Shown here in pieces: positions 37,382-46,654 of a stretch of DNA of 64,000 nucleotides. The notes beneath the pieces were generated by a model. It ran no database searches, had not been told where the DNA came from, and saw only the letters and a list, made by a program, of their open reading frames with translations. This stretch comes from Lachnospiraceae bacterium (GTDB lineage Bacteria; Bacillota; Clostridia; Lachnospirales; Lachnospiraceae). Made by a program: the position numbers and the translations under genes. Positions within the stretch are counted from its first letter, which is position 1, and every line of letters begins with the position of its first letter. Location: contig CAJTEY010000014.1 of the NCBI GenBank assembly GCA_910575775.1, positions 28,327 through 92,326 on the forward strand. Direction: 5' to 3'.

Positions 37382-38638
37382 ATGGAGTATATTAAGAGCA
37401 AAGACATTTATCTGCTAATGAGGGATATTCTGAAGCTGATCAATCCCACTCTGATGGAGCACGGGTCGAGGGTGGCTTATATGGTTTATAAGATGCTTCA
37501 AGAAGAAAACAGGTATGAGGAATTTGAGCTGGCGGATATCGTTATGGTTGCGACGATGCATGATATCGGCGCGTATAAGACAGAAAAAGCCAGAATCAAC
37601 GATATGCTGCAGTATGAGACGAGAGACAGCATGGCGCATTCCATCTACGGTTATCTGTTTTTCAAATATTTGTCTCCGGTGCCGGATATGTCAAAAGTGC
37701 TGATGTACCACTGCCGGGATTATGAGAAACTGCAGACGGTTGATTACACATATAAGGATGTGGCGGCTTACGTTAATATCGCTGAGAAGATTGATATCTA
37801 CTCGAATACCATGGGGGCGCAGTTCGATCCCCGCATGTTCCAGAAGCAGGCGGGTACGAAACTTTCCGCAGCGGGACTGGAACGTTTTTACCAGTGCGAT
37901 GCGAAGTATAAAATTCTGGAAAAGCTTAAAGATGGTTCTTATAAGCAAGAGTTGGACGAGATTGCCGAGTATATGATCTTTTCCAATGAGGATAAAAAGA
38001 CTTTCATGGATATGCTGATTTACTGTACGGGCTTTGTGCGGGAGAGCACGGTGCTTGACACGGTCACTACGATCTGCATCTGTGAAGAAATTTCATCCCG
38101 TCTGTTCCTGCCGGATCAGGAGAGGGAGATGATTTACTATGCGGCTCTTCTCCATGATCTGGGGATGCTTGGAATATCGCAGGATGTTCTGCAGGCGCCC
38201 CGCAAGCTGAAACCGGAAGAGATTAAGCATGTCCGTACGCACGTGGGTATTACACAGGAAAAGCTGGAGCATAAGGTGGATGAAGAGGTGGTAAATATTG
38301 CGCTGGCACACCATGAGAGAGGTGACGGAAGCGGTTATCCCAAACGGCTGAATGACAAACAGATCAGCCTCCAGCAGGGCATACTGCAGGTGGGAGACGT
38401 GGTCAGTGCCCTTGTGAACAAGCGGAGTTACCGTGATGCTGCATCAAAGCAGCAGGTGCTGCGGTTTCTGAGCGAGGAGGTTGAGAAGAAGCGTTTCAAG
38501 AGACAGCCGGTTATGGTACTGGTGGATTCTTACGATGAGGTTATGACGCATGTAAAGAAGGAAACTGCCAGAATTCTGAAGATGTATCAGACGCTTAATA
38601 TGCAGTACCAGCAGGTCAGCACGAAATATAAAATTTAA
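37382..38638 (+). CDS. Tandem HD-domain protein, HD-GYP type
   Basis: A 418-aa cytoplasmic protein with two HD-type domains. The first (residues ~20-130) has EHGSRVAYM and MHDIG. The second (~220-380) carries the full HD-GYP pattern: LLHDLGMLGI near residue 258, HVRTHVGIT, and HHERGDGSGYP near residue 310. HD-GYP domains hydrolyse cyclic di-GMP, so this is a likely phosphodiesterase and the counterpart of the cyclase encoded at 39409. The first domain keeps the His and HD residues but has no GYP motif and may be regulatory. Confidence 0.88.
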   Translation: MEYIKSKDIYLLMRDILKLINPTLMEHGSRVAYMVYKMLQEENRYEEFELADIVMVATMHDIGAYKTEKARINDMLQYETRDSMAHSIYGYLFFKYLSPVPDMSKVLMYHCRDYEKLQTVDYTYKDVAAYVNIAEKIDIYSNTMGAQFDPRMFQKQAGTKLSAAGLERFYQCDAKYKILEKLKDGSYKQELDEIAEYMIFSNEDKKTFMDMLIYCTGFVRESTVLDTVTTICICEEISSRLFLPDQEREMIYYAALLHDLGMLGISQDVLQAPRKLKPEEIKHVRTHVGITQEKLEHKVDEEVVNIALAHHERGDGSGYPKRLNDKQISLQQGILQVGDVVSALVNKRSYRDAASKQQVLRFLSEEVEKKRFKRQPVMVLVDSYDEVMTHVKKETARILKMYQTLNMQYQQVSTKYKI

Positions 38639-38735
38639 GCAGAGTTGTTTTTACATATTTTGATGGTTTTTATGGATTTTCGCTTTCTGGTGATATATAA
38701 TCTTATATAGCTAAGTAGAATTTGGAGTGACAAAC

Positions 38736-39416
38736 GTGGGCAAATTTTTGGACATGGACAGTCCCGTCATGCGGGTTTTAAATCGTGTGGGGGATCTGAT
38801 GATTATGAATTTTCTGATGATTCTCTGCTGCATTCCTGTGATTACCGCAGGGGCAGCCTTTACGGCCATGCATTATGTACTGCTTAAGATTGTGCGTGGT
38901 GAAGAGGGATATCTGATCAAAGGCTTCTTTAAGTCCTTTAAGGAAAATTTCAAACAGGCTACAATCATATGGCTTCTGATGCTTCTGGTGATTGTGGTTT
39001 ATGTAGGGGATTCATTTATTTTTAACTATTCGGGACTGACTTTTCCGAAAGCGCTGGTAGTGGCGGTGGTGGCGGTGGCTGTTCTGCTTGTGATGGCTGC
39101 GGTTTATGTTTTCCCGCTGCAAGCCAGATTTGAAAACTCAGTGAAGAATACGCTCAAGAATGCAATGATACTGGCTTTTGTCAATCTGCCCAGAACATTG
39201 CTGATGGTGGGGTGCTATGTACTGCCTGTTGTGATCGCGTACTTTTCGAATTATGCGCTCCTGTTTGTCTTTCTGTTCGGTATCTCAGCGCCGGCTTACG
39301 GGGCGGCATGGATCTATAGCGGTATTTTTAAGAAATTGGAGCCGGAAACAGAGGAAATTTCCGATATGGACTTTACTCTGAGAATTGATGAGGGGAATCA
39401 GAAAAAGGATGAATAA
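38736..39416 (+). CDS. YesL-like (DUF624) membrane protein
   Basis: A 226-aa integral membrane protein with about five or six hydrophobic segments, matching the YesL/DUF624 family (FLMILCCIPVITAGAAFTAMHYVLLKI, with the family CCIPV.T.GAA.TA motif near residue 36, and a C-terminal APAYGAAWIYSGIFKK). YesL proteins are found in plant polysaccharide-use clusters, but their function is not established. GTG 38736 is chosen because GGAG at 38724-38727 is eight bases away; GTG 38727 overlaps that site. It overlaps the cyclase gene by eight bases. Confidence 0.82.
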   Translation: MGKFLDMDSPVMRVLNRVGDLMIMNFLMILCCIPVITAGAAFTAMHYVLLKIVRGEEGYLIKGFFKSFKENFKQATIIWLLMLLVIVVYVGDSFIFNYSGLTFPKALVVAVVAVAVLLVMAAVYVFPLQARFENSVKNTLKNAMILAFVNLPRTLLMVGCYVLPVVIAYFSNYALLFVFLFGISAPAYGAAWIYSGIFKKLEPETEEISDMDFTLRIDEGNQKKDE

Positions 39417-40884
39417 TCAAAACAGGTCTAGTGTGTTACAGTGGCTCATTCCGACGGGCATCATGCTGGTGGTCGTTATTGGCATGTTGCTCAGCTTTTC
39501 GGCGAAGAGCAATAAGGAGGCTGAGATGTCCGTTTCCAGGACGCTGATCGCTTCGGCGGAAGGATACGGGGATCGCTTTCTTCATGAGCTGCATGCGGTT
39601 GGAAAGGTTGGAGAAACGGCTGGGGAAATCCTTGAGAGAATCGGAACAGACGACAGCGCCCGCATGACTGAGGTGCTTGCGATAGCGGCGAAGTGTGCTG
39701 ATGTGAATAAAGTACTTTACTGCAACGCTGACGGGAAGGCGATGGATCAGACGGGCGGGGTGTCTGACATTGGGCAGGAAGCCTGGTTTGAGGAGGTTGT
39801 GGCGGGCGAGTTTCCCTATGTATATGCGAATGCGGAACAGGCTGTAGTTGTGGTGAAGCATATTGGAGAGAATGCGGAACACGGCTATCTGATGCTTTGT
39901 TATCCGATGGAACGGTTTGCAGACATGCTGCTGCAGTCGGGCTACGACTCCGCCAGTTTTCTGGTGGTTGTGGATCTGGAAGGAAATATACTGGGCGTGA
40001 GCGGCGCGTCAACAAATGTCTGCGTACAGAGCGGAAATATTTTCTCCAATATGGAGGCTGAAAATAAGGAAAATGCCAGAACACTGCGCAATCGCTTAAA
40101 TAACAGTGCCCGGGGTAGTGTGGATATACAGGCGGGCAATCAGAAGCAGGTTCTGACGTCTGTCCCGCTGGGGACGAACCGATGGAGCCTTGTGCTGGGT
40201 GTCAGTGAAGCCTATGCGGAAAGGCAGGCAAACTATCTTCGAAAGAATACGAGAGATATGGTTTTTGCTCTGGCTCTTGTGATTGCTATATTCTTCTGTG
40301 TTGTTATGGTGATCAATATCGTTGGCAAAATACGCAGCAATGACAGAAAGAAGGAGTTGGAAGATAAGGCGGATACCGATCTTCTGACGGGGCTGAATAA
40401 TAAGCTTGCCACAGAGCGTAAGATCAAGGATTACATGGCGAAAAATCCAGACAAGCAGTCTATGATGTTTATTCTTGATATAGATAATTTCAAGAAGATC
40501 AATGATACCATGGGGCACGCGTTCGGCGATGAGGTGCTGCGTTCGCTGGGTATCCAGATCGGGTCAATTTTTAGGGCCAGCGACATCATAGGACGTGTGG
40601 GCGGCGATGAGTTTATGGTTTTCCTGAAGGATATCCCGAACGATGAAACGATCTTAAAGGAAGCGAAGAAAGTTGAGACATTCTTTAAGGGCTTCCAGGC
40701 AGGCGAGTACGTGAAGTATAAAGCCACGGCAAGTATTGGTGCGGCAATCTTCCCGCAGGAGGGCAGCGACTTTGAGACGCTTTATAAGGCGGCAGACCAG
40801 GGGCTGTATAAAGCGAAGAAACGCGGAAAGAATCAGCTTGCGTTTTATAAGGACCGGGAGCCCGGGAAGCAGAAGACAGAATAA
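39409..40884 (+). CDS. Membrane diguanylate cyclase with extracytoplasmic sensor
   Basis: A 491-aa protein predicted to make cyclic di-GMP from two GTP. TM1 is about residues 10-32, then an extracytoplasmic domain to ~280 that looks like a double Cache sensor (ends in VLTSVPLGTNRWSLVLGV), TM2 ~285-310, and a GGDEF domain from ~330. The active site reads GRVGGDEF near residue 396 and LTGLNNK opens the domain. No RxxD inhibitory site is seen five residues before GGDEF. Several upstream starts exist (39385, 39388); 39409 leaves the shortest N-terminus before TM1. Confidence 0.92.
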   Translation: MNNQNRSSVLQWLIPTGIMLVVVIGMLLSFSAKSNKEAEMSVSRTLIASAEGYGDRFLHELHAVGKVGETAGEILERIGTDDSARMTEVLAIAAKCADVNKVLYCNADGKAMDQTGGVSDIGQEAWFEEVVAGEFPYVYANAEQAVVVVKHIGENAEHGYLMLCYPMERFADMLLQSGYDSASFLVVVDLEGNILGVSGASTNVCVQSGNIFSNMEAENKENARTLRNRLNNSARGSVDIQAGNQKQVLTSVPLGTNRWSLVLGVSEAYAERQANYLRKNTRDMVFALALVIAIFFCVVMVINIVGKIRSNDRKKELEDKADTDLLTGLNNKLATERKIKDYMAKNPDKQSMMFILDIDNFKKINDTMGHAFGDEVLRSLGIQIGSIFRASDIIGRVGGDEFMVFLKDIPNDETILKEAKKVETFFKGFQAGEYVKYKATASIGAAIFPQEGSDFETLYKAADQGLYKAKKRGKNQLAFYKDREPGKQKTE

Positions 40885-40886
40885 GG

Positions 40887-42551
40887 ATGGTTTTAGGTTT
40901 GACTATGGATCGAGAAACAAATATATTTCAGAAGTATGGCAGCGGCATCTGGTTATCGATTGTAACCTGCTTTATGCTCTTTCTCTATGCGCCGCTGGAG
41001 CTTCTGTTTTTGAATCAGGATGAATTCTGGTATGATGCGTATCAGCTTATACCGATTATGTTTTTTGTTTTTGTTGTGACATGTACGGCCAGTATCACAG
41101 TGTTTGTACTGCTGCGGAAATGGAGTCAGACACTGTATCGAATCGGTCTGGCGGCATATTTTACTGTAATGATCTGTTCCTATATACAGGGCAACTTTTT
41201 GACAGGAAGTCTGCCATTGCTGGACGGATCTACGATAGATTGGAGCTTGTATAAAGCACAGAATATACAGTCATATATATTGTGGATTATTGTGGCCGTG
41301 ATTGTCACGGTCATTTATCGTAAAGGGAAACCACAGTTTTTGGAGAAGATGATCGGAATTGTCAGCATCTGTATGACATTAATGTTCTGCATCACAGTGC
41401 TTACGCTGGGGGTGTCCAACCATGGATTTGAGAAGAAACTGGGGCTGGGAATAACACATAAGGATATGCTCCTGATGTCGGAAAATCAGAATCTGGTGAT
41501 TCTGTTGCTGGATTCAGTGAATGGCTATACCATGGATGAGATTCTCAGAGAGAATCCTGCCTATGAGGATATTTTTACTGACTTTACTTTTTTTACAAAT
41601 ACGATGGGGGCGTACCCGGCAACCAAATATTCGGTTCCTTTTATTTTTTCGGGACAATGGTATGAAAATGATGTGGAATTTAGGGAGTATGAGGCGAAAG
41701 CCTATGCTGAGTCCTCGCTGCTTGCTGCTTTAGAGGAGGAAGAGTGGAGTATTGGCATGTATTCTGGAGGGCTTCTTGCTGATGATGAGGGAAAGGCGCG
41801 GTTTGTTAATCTGCTTCCGAGTAAACGGGGATTTAACAACAACATGTTGTTTGTCAAGTGGCAGCTCCAACTGACAGGGTTCAGATATGCGCCTTACTGC
41901 TTAAAACCATATATGTTTGTCTATTTAAGGCATCTGGTCGAGCTGAAAAATCCGCCTGACGGAGAGACAATGTATAACTGGGATAATGTTGATTTTTATA
42001 ATAAGATTCTCAATGAAGAGATCAGCAGTACGGATCAGAAATGTTTTCGATTTATCCATATTAGCGGAGGCCACGGTCCCTATATTTATAATGAAAATGT
42101 GGAGGAAATCCCGTCTGAGGAGGGATCCTATGAGGATAATATCAAAGCGTCACTGACGATAACAAGAGAGTATCTGAATAAAATGAAGAAAGCGGGGGTG
42201 TATGATAATTCTGCCATTGTTGTTATGGCGGATCATGGATCCAGCGCTGTGTCCTGTGACTATCATAATACACAGAATCCGATTTTTTTCGTGAAGGGAA
42301 TTAATGAGAAGCATGATTTGGCCAGATCGGATGCACCGATTTCTTATGCGGATCTTCAAGAGGCGTTTGCAAGGCTGCTGAACGGTGCCGGCGGTGATCA
42401 GATTTTCGATTGGAAGAGTGGGGATCAGCGGGAGAGAAGATGGCTGTTTTATCAATTTGGCGAGATAGACCATATGGTTGAATACATGCAGCCGGGACGG
42501 GCAGATGATGCGGAAGCCATGTATGAGACAGGGAGAACATATGACAGATAA
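40887..42551 (+). CDS. Membrane sulfatase/phosphotransferase-fold enzyme
   Basis: A 554-aa protein with four or five N-terminal membrane helices (to ~190) and a C-terminal alkaline-phosphatase-superfamily domain outside the membrane. Active-site segments are LVILLLDSVNGYTMDE (first metal Asp), MGAYPATKYSVPFIFSG with a Thr in the nucleophile position, FIHISGGHGPYIY and IVVMADHGS (metal ligands). The layout recalls lipoteichoic-acid synthase and phosphoglycerol or phosphoethanolamine transferases, so it probably decorates a surface glycan or lipid. It starts two bases after the cyclase stop. ATG 40887 or 40905 are both possible starts. Confidence 0.82.
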   Translation: MVLGLTMDRETNIFQKYGSGIWLSIVTCFMLFLYAPLELLFLNQDEFWYDAYQLIPIMFFVFVVTCTASITVFVLLRKWSQTLYRIGLAAYFTVMICSYIQGNFLTGSLPLLDGSTIDWSLYKAQNIQSYILWIIVAVIVTVIYRKGKPQFLEKMIGIVSICMTLMFCITVLTLGVSNHGFEKKLGLGITHKDMLLMSENQNLVILLLDSVNGYTMDEILRENPAYEDIFTDFTFFTNTMGAYPATKYSVPFIFSGQWYENDVEFREYEAKAYAESSLLAALEEEEWSIGMYSGGLLADDEGKARFVNLLPSKRGFNNNMLFVKWQLQLTGFRYAPYCLKPYMFVYLRHLVELKNPPDGETMYNWDNVDFYNKILNEEISSTDQKCFRFIHISGGHGPYIYNENVEEIPSEEGSYEDNIKASLTITREYLNKMKKAGVYDNSAIVVMADHGSSAVSCDYHNTQNPIFFVKGINEKHDLARSDAPISYADLQEAFARLLNGAGGDQIFDWKSGDQRERRWLFYQFGEIDHMVEYMQPGRADDAEAMYETGRTYDR

Positions 42552-42620
42552 GTATATGTTATAGGCGAGGGAAAACAAAAAAGCTGGCGGCCAGGCAGGA
42601 CTGTGGCTGCCTGGAATTTG

Positions 42621-42676
42621 AAATTGCGTTAACGAAAACCATTTAGAAAAAATGGTTGATGTTATCGCAATTTTTT
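42621..42676 (+). terminator. Terminator after the phosphotransferase-fold gene
   Basis: Outer arms AAATTGCGTTAAC (42621-42633) and 42661-42673 with one mismatch, inner arms AACCATT (42637-42643) and AATGGTT (42651-42657), then six T. Confidence 0.88.
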
Positions 42677-42769
42677 CTGTTTTGTGATGAAATTTAGAGA
42701 AGTAGAAAAATAGACAAAGTCTATAAAGCAAAAAAATATGGAAAATGTATAAAAATTTCTAAAATATAG

Positions 42770-42820
42770 TTGTCAATATGGGGAATATGTGCTAGACTAA
42801 CATTACGAAAACGTTTAAGT
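42770..42820 (+). promoter_or_regulatory. Promoter and LacI-type operator of the CUT1 importer
   Basis: -35 TTGTCA (42770-42775), 17-base spacer, -10 TAGACT (42793-42798). Just downstream, ACGAAAACGTTTAAGT (42805-42820) resembles LacI-family or CcpA (cre) operators, with the central AACGTT. Repression by a LacI-type regulator or catabolite control is likely; the regulator is not in the window. Confidence 0.6.
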
Positions 42821-42876
42821 AAAACGTGTTCAGTAACTGCCATTATTTTAATCTTTAAAGGAGGAAATGAAAAAGT

Positions 42877-44322
42877 ATGAAGAAGAAAATGGTAAGTATT
42901 TTATTGGCTACATCTATGGTAGCTTCACTTGCGGGCTGCGGCAGCGATCCTAATCCGGCTGCGGAGGCTCCGGCAGCAGAGGAAACGCCTGCGGCAGAGG
43001 AGGAAGCTCCGGCAGCAGATGCAGAAGCAGAGACAGAGGCTCCGGCTGCGGAGACAGCTCCTGCTTCCGGCGATCTGGCTTACAGCGGAAACATATCTAT
43101 CATGCACTATTCTACATCTGAGGAGTCGGAAGGAAACGGCGGTTCTGACGGATTCAGAACATGCCTTGCAAACTGGCAGAATGCGCACGGGAACATTACG
43201 CTGGACGAGGAAGTGCTGGCAAACGACGATTACAAGACACAGATCGCTACCCGTGCGGCGGCGGACGATCTTCCGGATGTATTCCTGCTTCAGGGTATGA
43301 ATACTATCAGCTGGGCTAATCAGGGGCTTATGTATGACCTGACAGATTCCATCAAGAACTCTCCCTATGCGGATCAGTACAAGATGGACTATATGATTCC
43401 CTTCACCGCAAACGACAAGTATTGGGCATATCCGGCACTGACAGGTGGTACCTGTACCGTAGTGATTTACGATTCTGCTATGTGGAAGGAGGCTGGCTTT
43501 GATACTTTCCCGACCACTTGGGCTGACGTAGAGAAGGCGGCGGAGTATTTCAGCGGTCAGGGCATCGACACGATCGCGTTCGGTAACTCCGGCCAGTGGC
43601 AGTTGAACTCCTGCTTCGTATCCTGTCTTGGGTATCAGTACACAGGCACACAGTGGTTCGCAGATATCATTGCCGGCACAGGCAACTTCGAGGATCCTAA
43701 CTTTGTGGCGGCTCTGACAGAGACTCAGCGCCTCTTCCACGACACCAACATCTTCAATAAAGATTTTAATGCGATCAACAACGAGGATGCCCGCGAGTAC
43801 TATATCTCCGGCGACGCTGCTGCGTTCATCGGCGGTAACTGGGATGCTTCCTACATTCAGGCGACACTGGAAGGCGATCCGAAGAAGGATACCACCAAAT
43901 TTGCGGTTCTGCCCCAGGCAGCGGATTCTACCAAATATGAGAAGTTCCAGAACATAGGTCTCGGATATGGTATGGCAATCAGCGCAAAGGCAGCACAGGA
44001 TCCCGACAAGCTGGCGGCTTGTATCGACCTTTGCCAGTATATGACAGGTCCCGCGTTCTCCGAGTATGTAGGTGCGAACTACGCGCTGGCTGGTTTCTGC
44101 AGCTCCGACGTGGATCTCTCCGCATTCGACCAGTACACACAGGACTTCTACAACTTCTCCTATGTGGACACCAAGGGTTGTGAGATTTATGACTCTTATG
44201 TAGACGGTTCCGTATGGTCCGTACTGAACACCGAGATGCAGGAAATGGTTAATGGCGACAAAGATCCCGCGACCGTTGCGGCAGATACACAGGCTGCATA
44301 CAAAGCATACTTGGGACAGTAA
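42877..44322 (+). CDS. CUT1 sugar-binding lipoprotein
   Basis: A 481-aa family 1 extracellular solute-binding protein. The lipoprotein signal ends in LAGC with Cys21; residues ~22-65 are an Ala/Glu/Pro-rich linker much like those of the two other binding lipoproteins here; the binding domain begins with [15 protein letters not shown] and shows the family features [20 protein letters not shown], and [14 protein letters not shown]. Substrates of such proteins are usually oligosaccharides or glycosides. It is followed by two CUT1 permease genes, and the matching ATPase is probably the MsmK-type protein at 49941. Codons are strongly biased, suggesting abundance. Confidence 0.92.
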   Translation: MKKKMVSILLATSMVASLAGCGSDPNPAAEAPAAEETPAAEEEAPAADAEAETEAPAAETAPASGDLAYSGNISIMHYSTSEESEGNGGSDGFRTCLANWQNAHGNITLDEEVLANDDYKTQIATRAAADDLPDVFLLQGMNTISWANQGLMYDLTDSIKNSPYADQYKMDYMIPFTANDKYWAYPALTGGTCTVVIYDSAMWKEAGFDTFPTTWADVEKAAEYFSGQGIDTIAFGNSGQWQLNSCFVSCLGYQYTGTQWFADIIAGTGNFEDPNFVAALTETQRLFHDTNIFNKDFNAINNEDAREYYISGDAAAFIGGNWDASYIQATLEGDPKKDTTKFAVLPQAADSTKYEKFQNIGLGYGMAISAKAAQDPDKLAACIDLCQYMTGPAFSEYVGANYALAGFCSSDVDLSAFDQYTQDFYNFSYVDTKGCEIYDSYVDGSVWSVLNTEMQEMVNGDKDPATVAADTQAAYKAYLGQ

Positions 44323-44602
44323 CAAATTGAGCGCGTGCGCTCAATTGCGAGCACTGCTTCGCAGGCTCGGCACCATGCTCAGCAAAATTTAGTTGAGAAG
44401 ATTATGAAACATATAATATAATGAACAAAACAGGATGCACCGTCTGGGAGATTTCTCCCGGGCGGATGCTTACCTGTAAGGGTCTTTGATTAAGCGTAAG
44501 CTTAATTGCGGCGAAGCGGCAGAAAACGTCTTCGTTTCGCTTTTGGGGTATGTCTCAGATGGGGATTAAAAATGAGCATTAAAAGGAAATGGGGGCGAAT
44601 CT
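44323..44602. repeat. Hairpin-rich spacer between binding protein and permease
   Basis: Immediately after the stop codon lies a perfect palindrome, AATTGAGCGC/GCGCTCAATT (44325-44346). It is followed by a hairpin around CGAGC...GCTCG (44348-44369) and a later structured stretch with TTAAGC...GCTTAA near 44491-44504. No long T-run follows the first stem, so it may protect the binding-protein mRNA end more than terminate. The spacer resembles the malE-malF arrangement. Confidence 0.6.
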
Positions 44603-45571
44603 ATGCTGAAATCTATCAAACCGAAAAAATGGGTAGTAGCTGCATATCTTGCCGTGCCCGTGGCGCTGTATGTGTTCACGGTGTTTGCACCGCTTGTAGC
44701 AGCTCTTTTTTACAGCTTCTTTGAGTGGAAGGGCGGGCCGGTCAAAACCTTTAGCGGTTTTGCGAACTACGCGCAGTTATTCAGTGACGAAGTGTTCTGG
44801 AGCTCTTTCTGGCACAACATCTTTCTGGTGATCGTGTGTATCGTCGGACAGATTGGTCTGGCATTTATCGTTGTGCTTCTCATTAACTCTAAAGTAACCA
44901 AACTGCAGGGCATCCACAGAACGTTCGGCTTTTTCCCGAGTACGATCTCGGCGGTCTGCATCGGTTTTATCTGGCAGATGATCTACGATTCCAGAAGAGG
45001 TCTGCTGAATTACTTTTTAGAGAAGATTGGCAGAGAGGACTTGCAGAAGGTATGGCTCAACGAGCCGAAGCTGGTAATGCTGCTGGTGTCCATTCCGCTG
45101 GTCTGGCAGTTCATCGGTTACTATATGGTAATACTGCTTTCCGCAGTTTCTTCCATCAGCACGGAAGTTCTGGAGTCTGCGGAAATTGACGGAGCGACGG
45201 GAATCCAGCGTGCGCGCTACATTGTGTTACCCCTGATTAAGAATACTTTGCTTGTGTGTATTACCCTCTGTGTGGCGGGTAACATGAAAGCATTTGATAA
45301 TATTTACGTTATGACATCCGGAGGGCCCGGGTATTCCTCCATGGTTATGGCTATGTACGGATATAAGGTCTCCTTCGAGCAGTCAAATTTGGGTTACGGC
45401 TCCTGCATTTCCGTCGGCATTTTCGTACTGGCGCTGGCGGTAATCGGTGGTTCCCAGATTCTTATGAATTACTTTATGACGGACAGCTATGACAGACAGG
45501 AAGCAAAGCATCTGAAACAGATTGAGAAGGAAAGAAAACTGGCGGCCAAAGCCCGCAAGGCTAATATGTAA
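44603..45571 (+). CDS. CUT1 sugar ABC permease, MalF-like
   Basis: A 322-aa membrane permease with about six helices. It begins with a basic stretch and TM1 (VAAYLAVPVALYVFTVFAPLVAALF region) and carries the EAA loop that docks the ATPase near residue 197 (ESAEIDGATGIQRARYIVLPLI). Its MalF-type position, first of two permease genes, and the FAPLVAALFYSFFEWKG pattern fit sugar permeases such as MsmF. A short cytoplasmic basic tail closes the protein. It is followed after 15 bases by the second permease. Confidence 0.93.
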   Translation: MLKSIKPKKWVVAAYLAVPVALYVFTVFAPLVAALFYSFFEWKGGPVKTFSGFANYAQLFSDEVFWSSFWHNIFLVIVCIVGQIGLAFIVVLLINSKVTKLQGIHRTFGFFPSTISAVCIGFIWQMIYDSRRGLLNYFLEKIGREDLQKVWLNEPKLVMLLVSIPLVWQFIGYYMVILLSAVSSISTEVLESAEIDGATGIQRARYIVLPLIKNTLLVCITLCVAGNMKAFDNIYVMTSGGPGYSSMVMAMYGYKVSFEQSNLGYGSCISVGIFVLALAVIGGSQILMNYFMTDSYDRQEAKHLKQIEKERKLAAKARKANM

Positions 45572-45586
45572 AGGAGGGGATCTGCT

Positions 45587-46471
45587 ATGGCTAAAGAAAT
45601 GAAAATGACAAAAGTAGAAGACAATTCGGCAGGCACCCGTGTGAAGAGAGGCGTGCTTACGGTAGTGATTAACTTTTTCTTATGGTTCTTTTCACTGACC
45701 TGTATTTTCCCGCTGTTTTGGATGTTCTATTCCTCTCTGAAGGAGAAGAGGGTGTTTAACGCGGATGTTATGGGGCTGCCCAAGGATCCGACGATAGCAA
45801 ACTATACGAAAATCTTGTCCAACAAGGATTACCGGCTGATGCAGTCAGTGTTCAACAGTGCAAGGACGACCATTCTGGCAGTTTTGCTGATTGTGTTTAT
45901 CGCGTTTATTGTGGGTTACATACTGTCGAGAATTGATTTCGCGCTGAATAAGCCGCTGTATGTGATGTTCCTCATGGGAATGCTGATTCCGATTCATTCG
46001 CTGATGGTTCCCATTTATATCATCTTTTCCAAGATGGGACTTTCCAACCACTGGTTCACGCTTCTTTTGCCGTATGTCTCGTTTGCACTGCCCATGTCGA
46101 TCTTTCTGGTGCAGGGCTATGTGAAGGGCATTCCGACAGAACTTGAGGAGGCGGCCGCAATCGACGGCTCCACATTCTCCAAGACACTGTTCGGCATCAT
46201 TCTTCCGGTATGTAAGCCGATTCTGGTGACGGTTGCGATTATCAACGTGTTTAGCTGCTGGAACGAGTTCTCCTTCGCGTTGATCCTGATTAAGGACAGG
46301 GCGCTTTACACGGTACCGCTGGGACTGAAACAGTTTACGGGCCAGTTCACGTCGGACTATCCGAAGATCATGTCGGCTATGCTGATCACTATGGCTCCCA
46401 TCGTGGTTTTCTACTTCGCGTTCAGCAAGCAGATCATCAAGGGCATGGTTGCCGGAGCGGTGAAAGGTTAG
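45587..46471 (+). CDS. CUT1 sugar ABC permease, MalG-like
   Basis: A 294-aa partner permease with six helices. It has the MalG/MsmG signature: an N-terminal LFWMFYSSLKE segment, SRIDFALNKPLYVMFLMGMLIP, and the EAA loop ELEEAAAIDGSTFSKTLFGIILP near residue 188. AAAGGAGG precedes the ATG. With the MalF-like protein it forms the channel for the binding protein at 42877. No ATPase gene follows directly; a terminator and the copper cassette do. Confidence 0.94.
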   Translation: MAKEMKMTKVEDNSAGTRVKRGVLTVVINFFLWFFSLTCIFPLFWMFYSSLKEKRVFNADVMGLPKDPTIANYTKILSNKDYRLMQSVFNSARTTILAVLLIVFIAFIVGYILSRIDFALNKPLYVMFLMGMLIPIHSLMVPIYIIFSKMGLSNHWFTLLLPYVSFALPMSIFLVQGYVKGIPTELEEAAAIDGSTFSKTLFGIILPVCKPILVTVAIINVFSCWNEFSFALILIKDRALYTVPLGLKQFTGQFTSDYPKIMSAMLITMAPIVVFYFAFSKQIIKGMVAGAVKG

Positions 46472-46516
46472 AGACTTTGCAGTGGCGTAGCGCATTTATT
46501 ATATAAAAAATGACAG

Positions 46517-46546
46517 GCCGGGGACGGGAAAACGTCTCCGGCTTTT
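46517..46546 (+). terminator. Terminator after the CUT1 permeases
   Basis: GCCGGGGACG (46517-46526) pairs with CGTCTCCGGC (46533-46542) with one G-U pair, followed by four T. Confidence 0.88.
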
Positions 46547-46591
46547 GCGTGCAGCAGGAAGCGTAATGTAAGCGGGAATCGCAAAAAATAG

Positions 46592-46620
46592 TTGACATAT
46601 ACCTGGTGGGGGTATATGAT
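46592..46620 (+). promoter_or_regulatory. Copper-cassette promoter with CsoR-type operator
   Basis: TTGACA (46592-46597) and TATGAT (46615-46620) have an ideal 17-base spacer. The spacer holds TATACCTGGTGGGGGTATA, resembling the G-run palindromes bound by CsoR, so the apo-repressor would cover the promoter. Confidence 0.82.
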
Positions 46621-46654
46621 ATCTGTGTAGATTATAAAAAACAGGAGAAAATAC

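Larger units (their letters stand above)
42552..42876. other. Intergenic region before the CUT1 sugar-binding gene
   Basis: Contains the terminator of the upstream gene (42621-42676), then an AT-rich stretch, the promoter at 42770-42798 and a LacI-type palindrome at 42805-42820. AAGGAGG precedes the ATG at 42877. Confidence 0.7.

Noticed and set aside
42925..44325. 466-codon open frame on the minus strand
   Set aside because: Antisense to the CUT1 binding protein gene, Cys- and Arg-rich with no recognisable domain.
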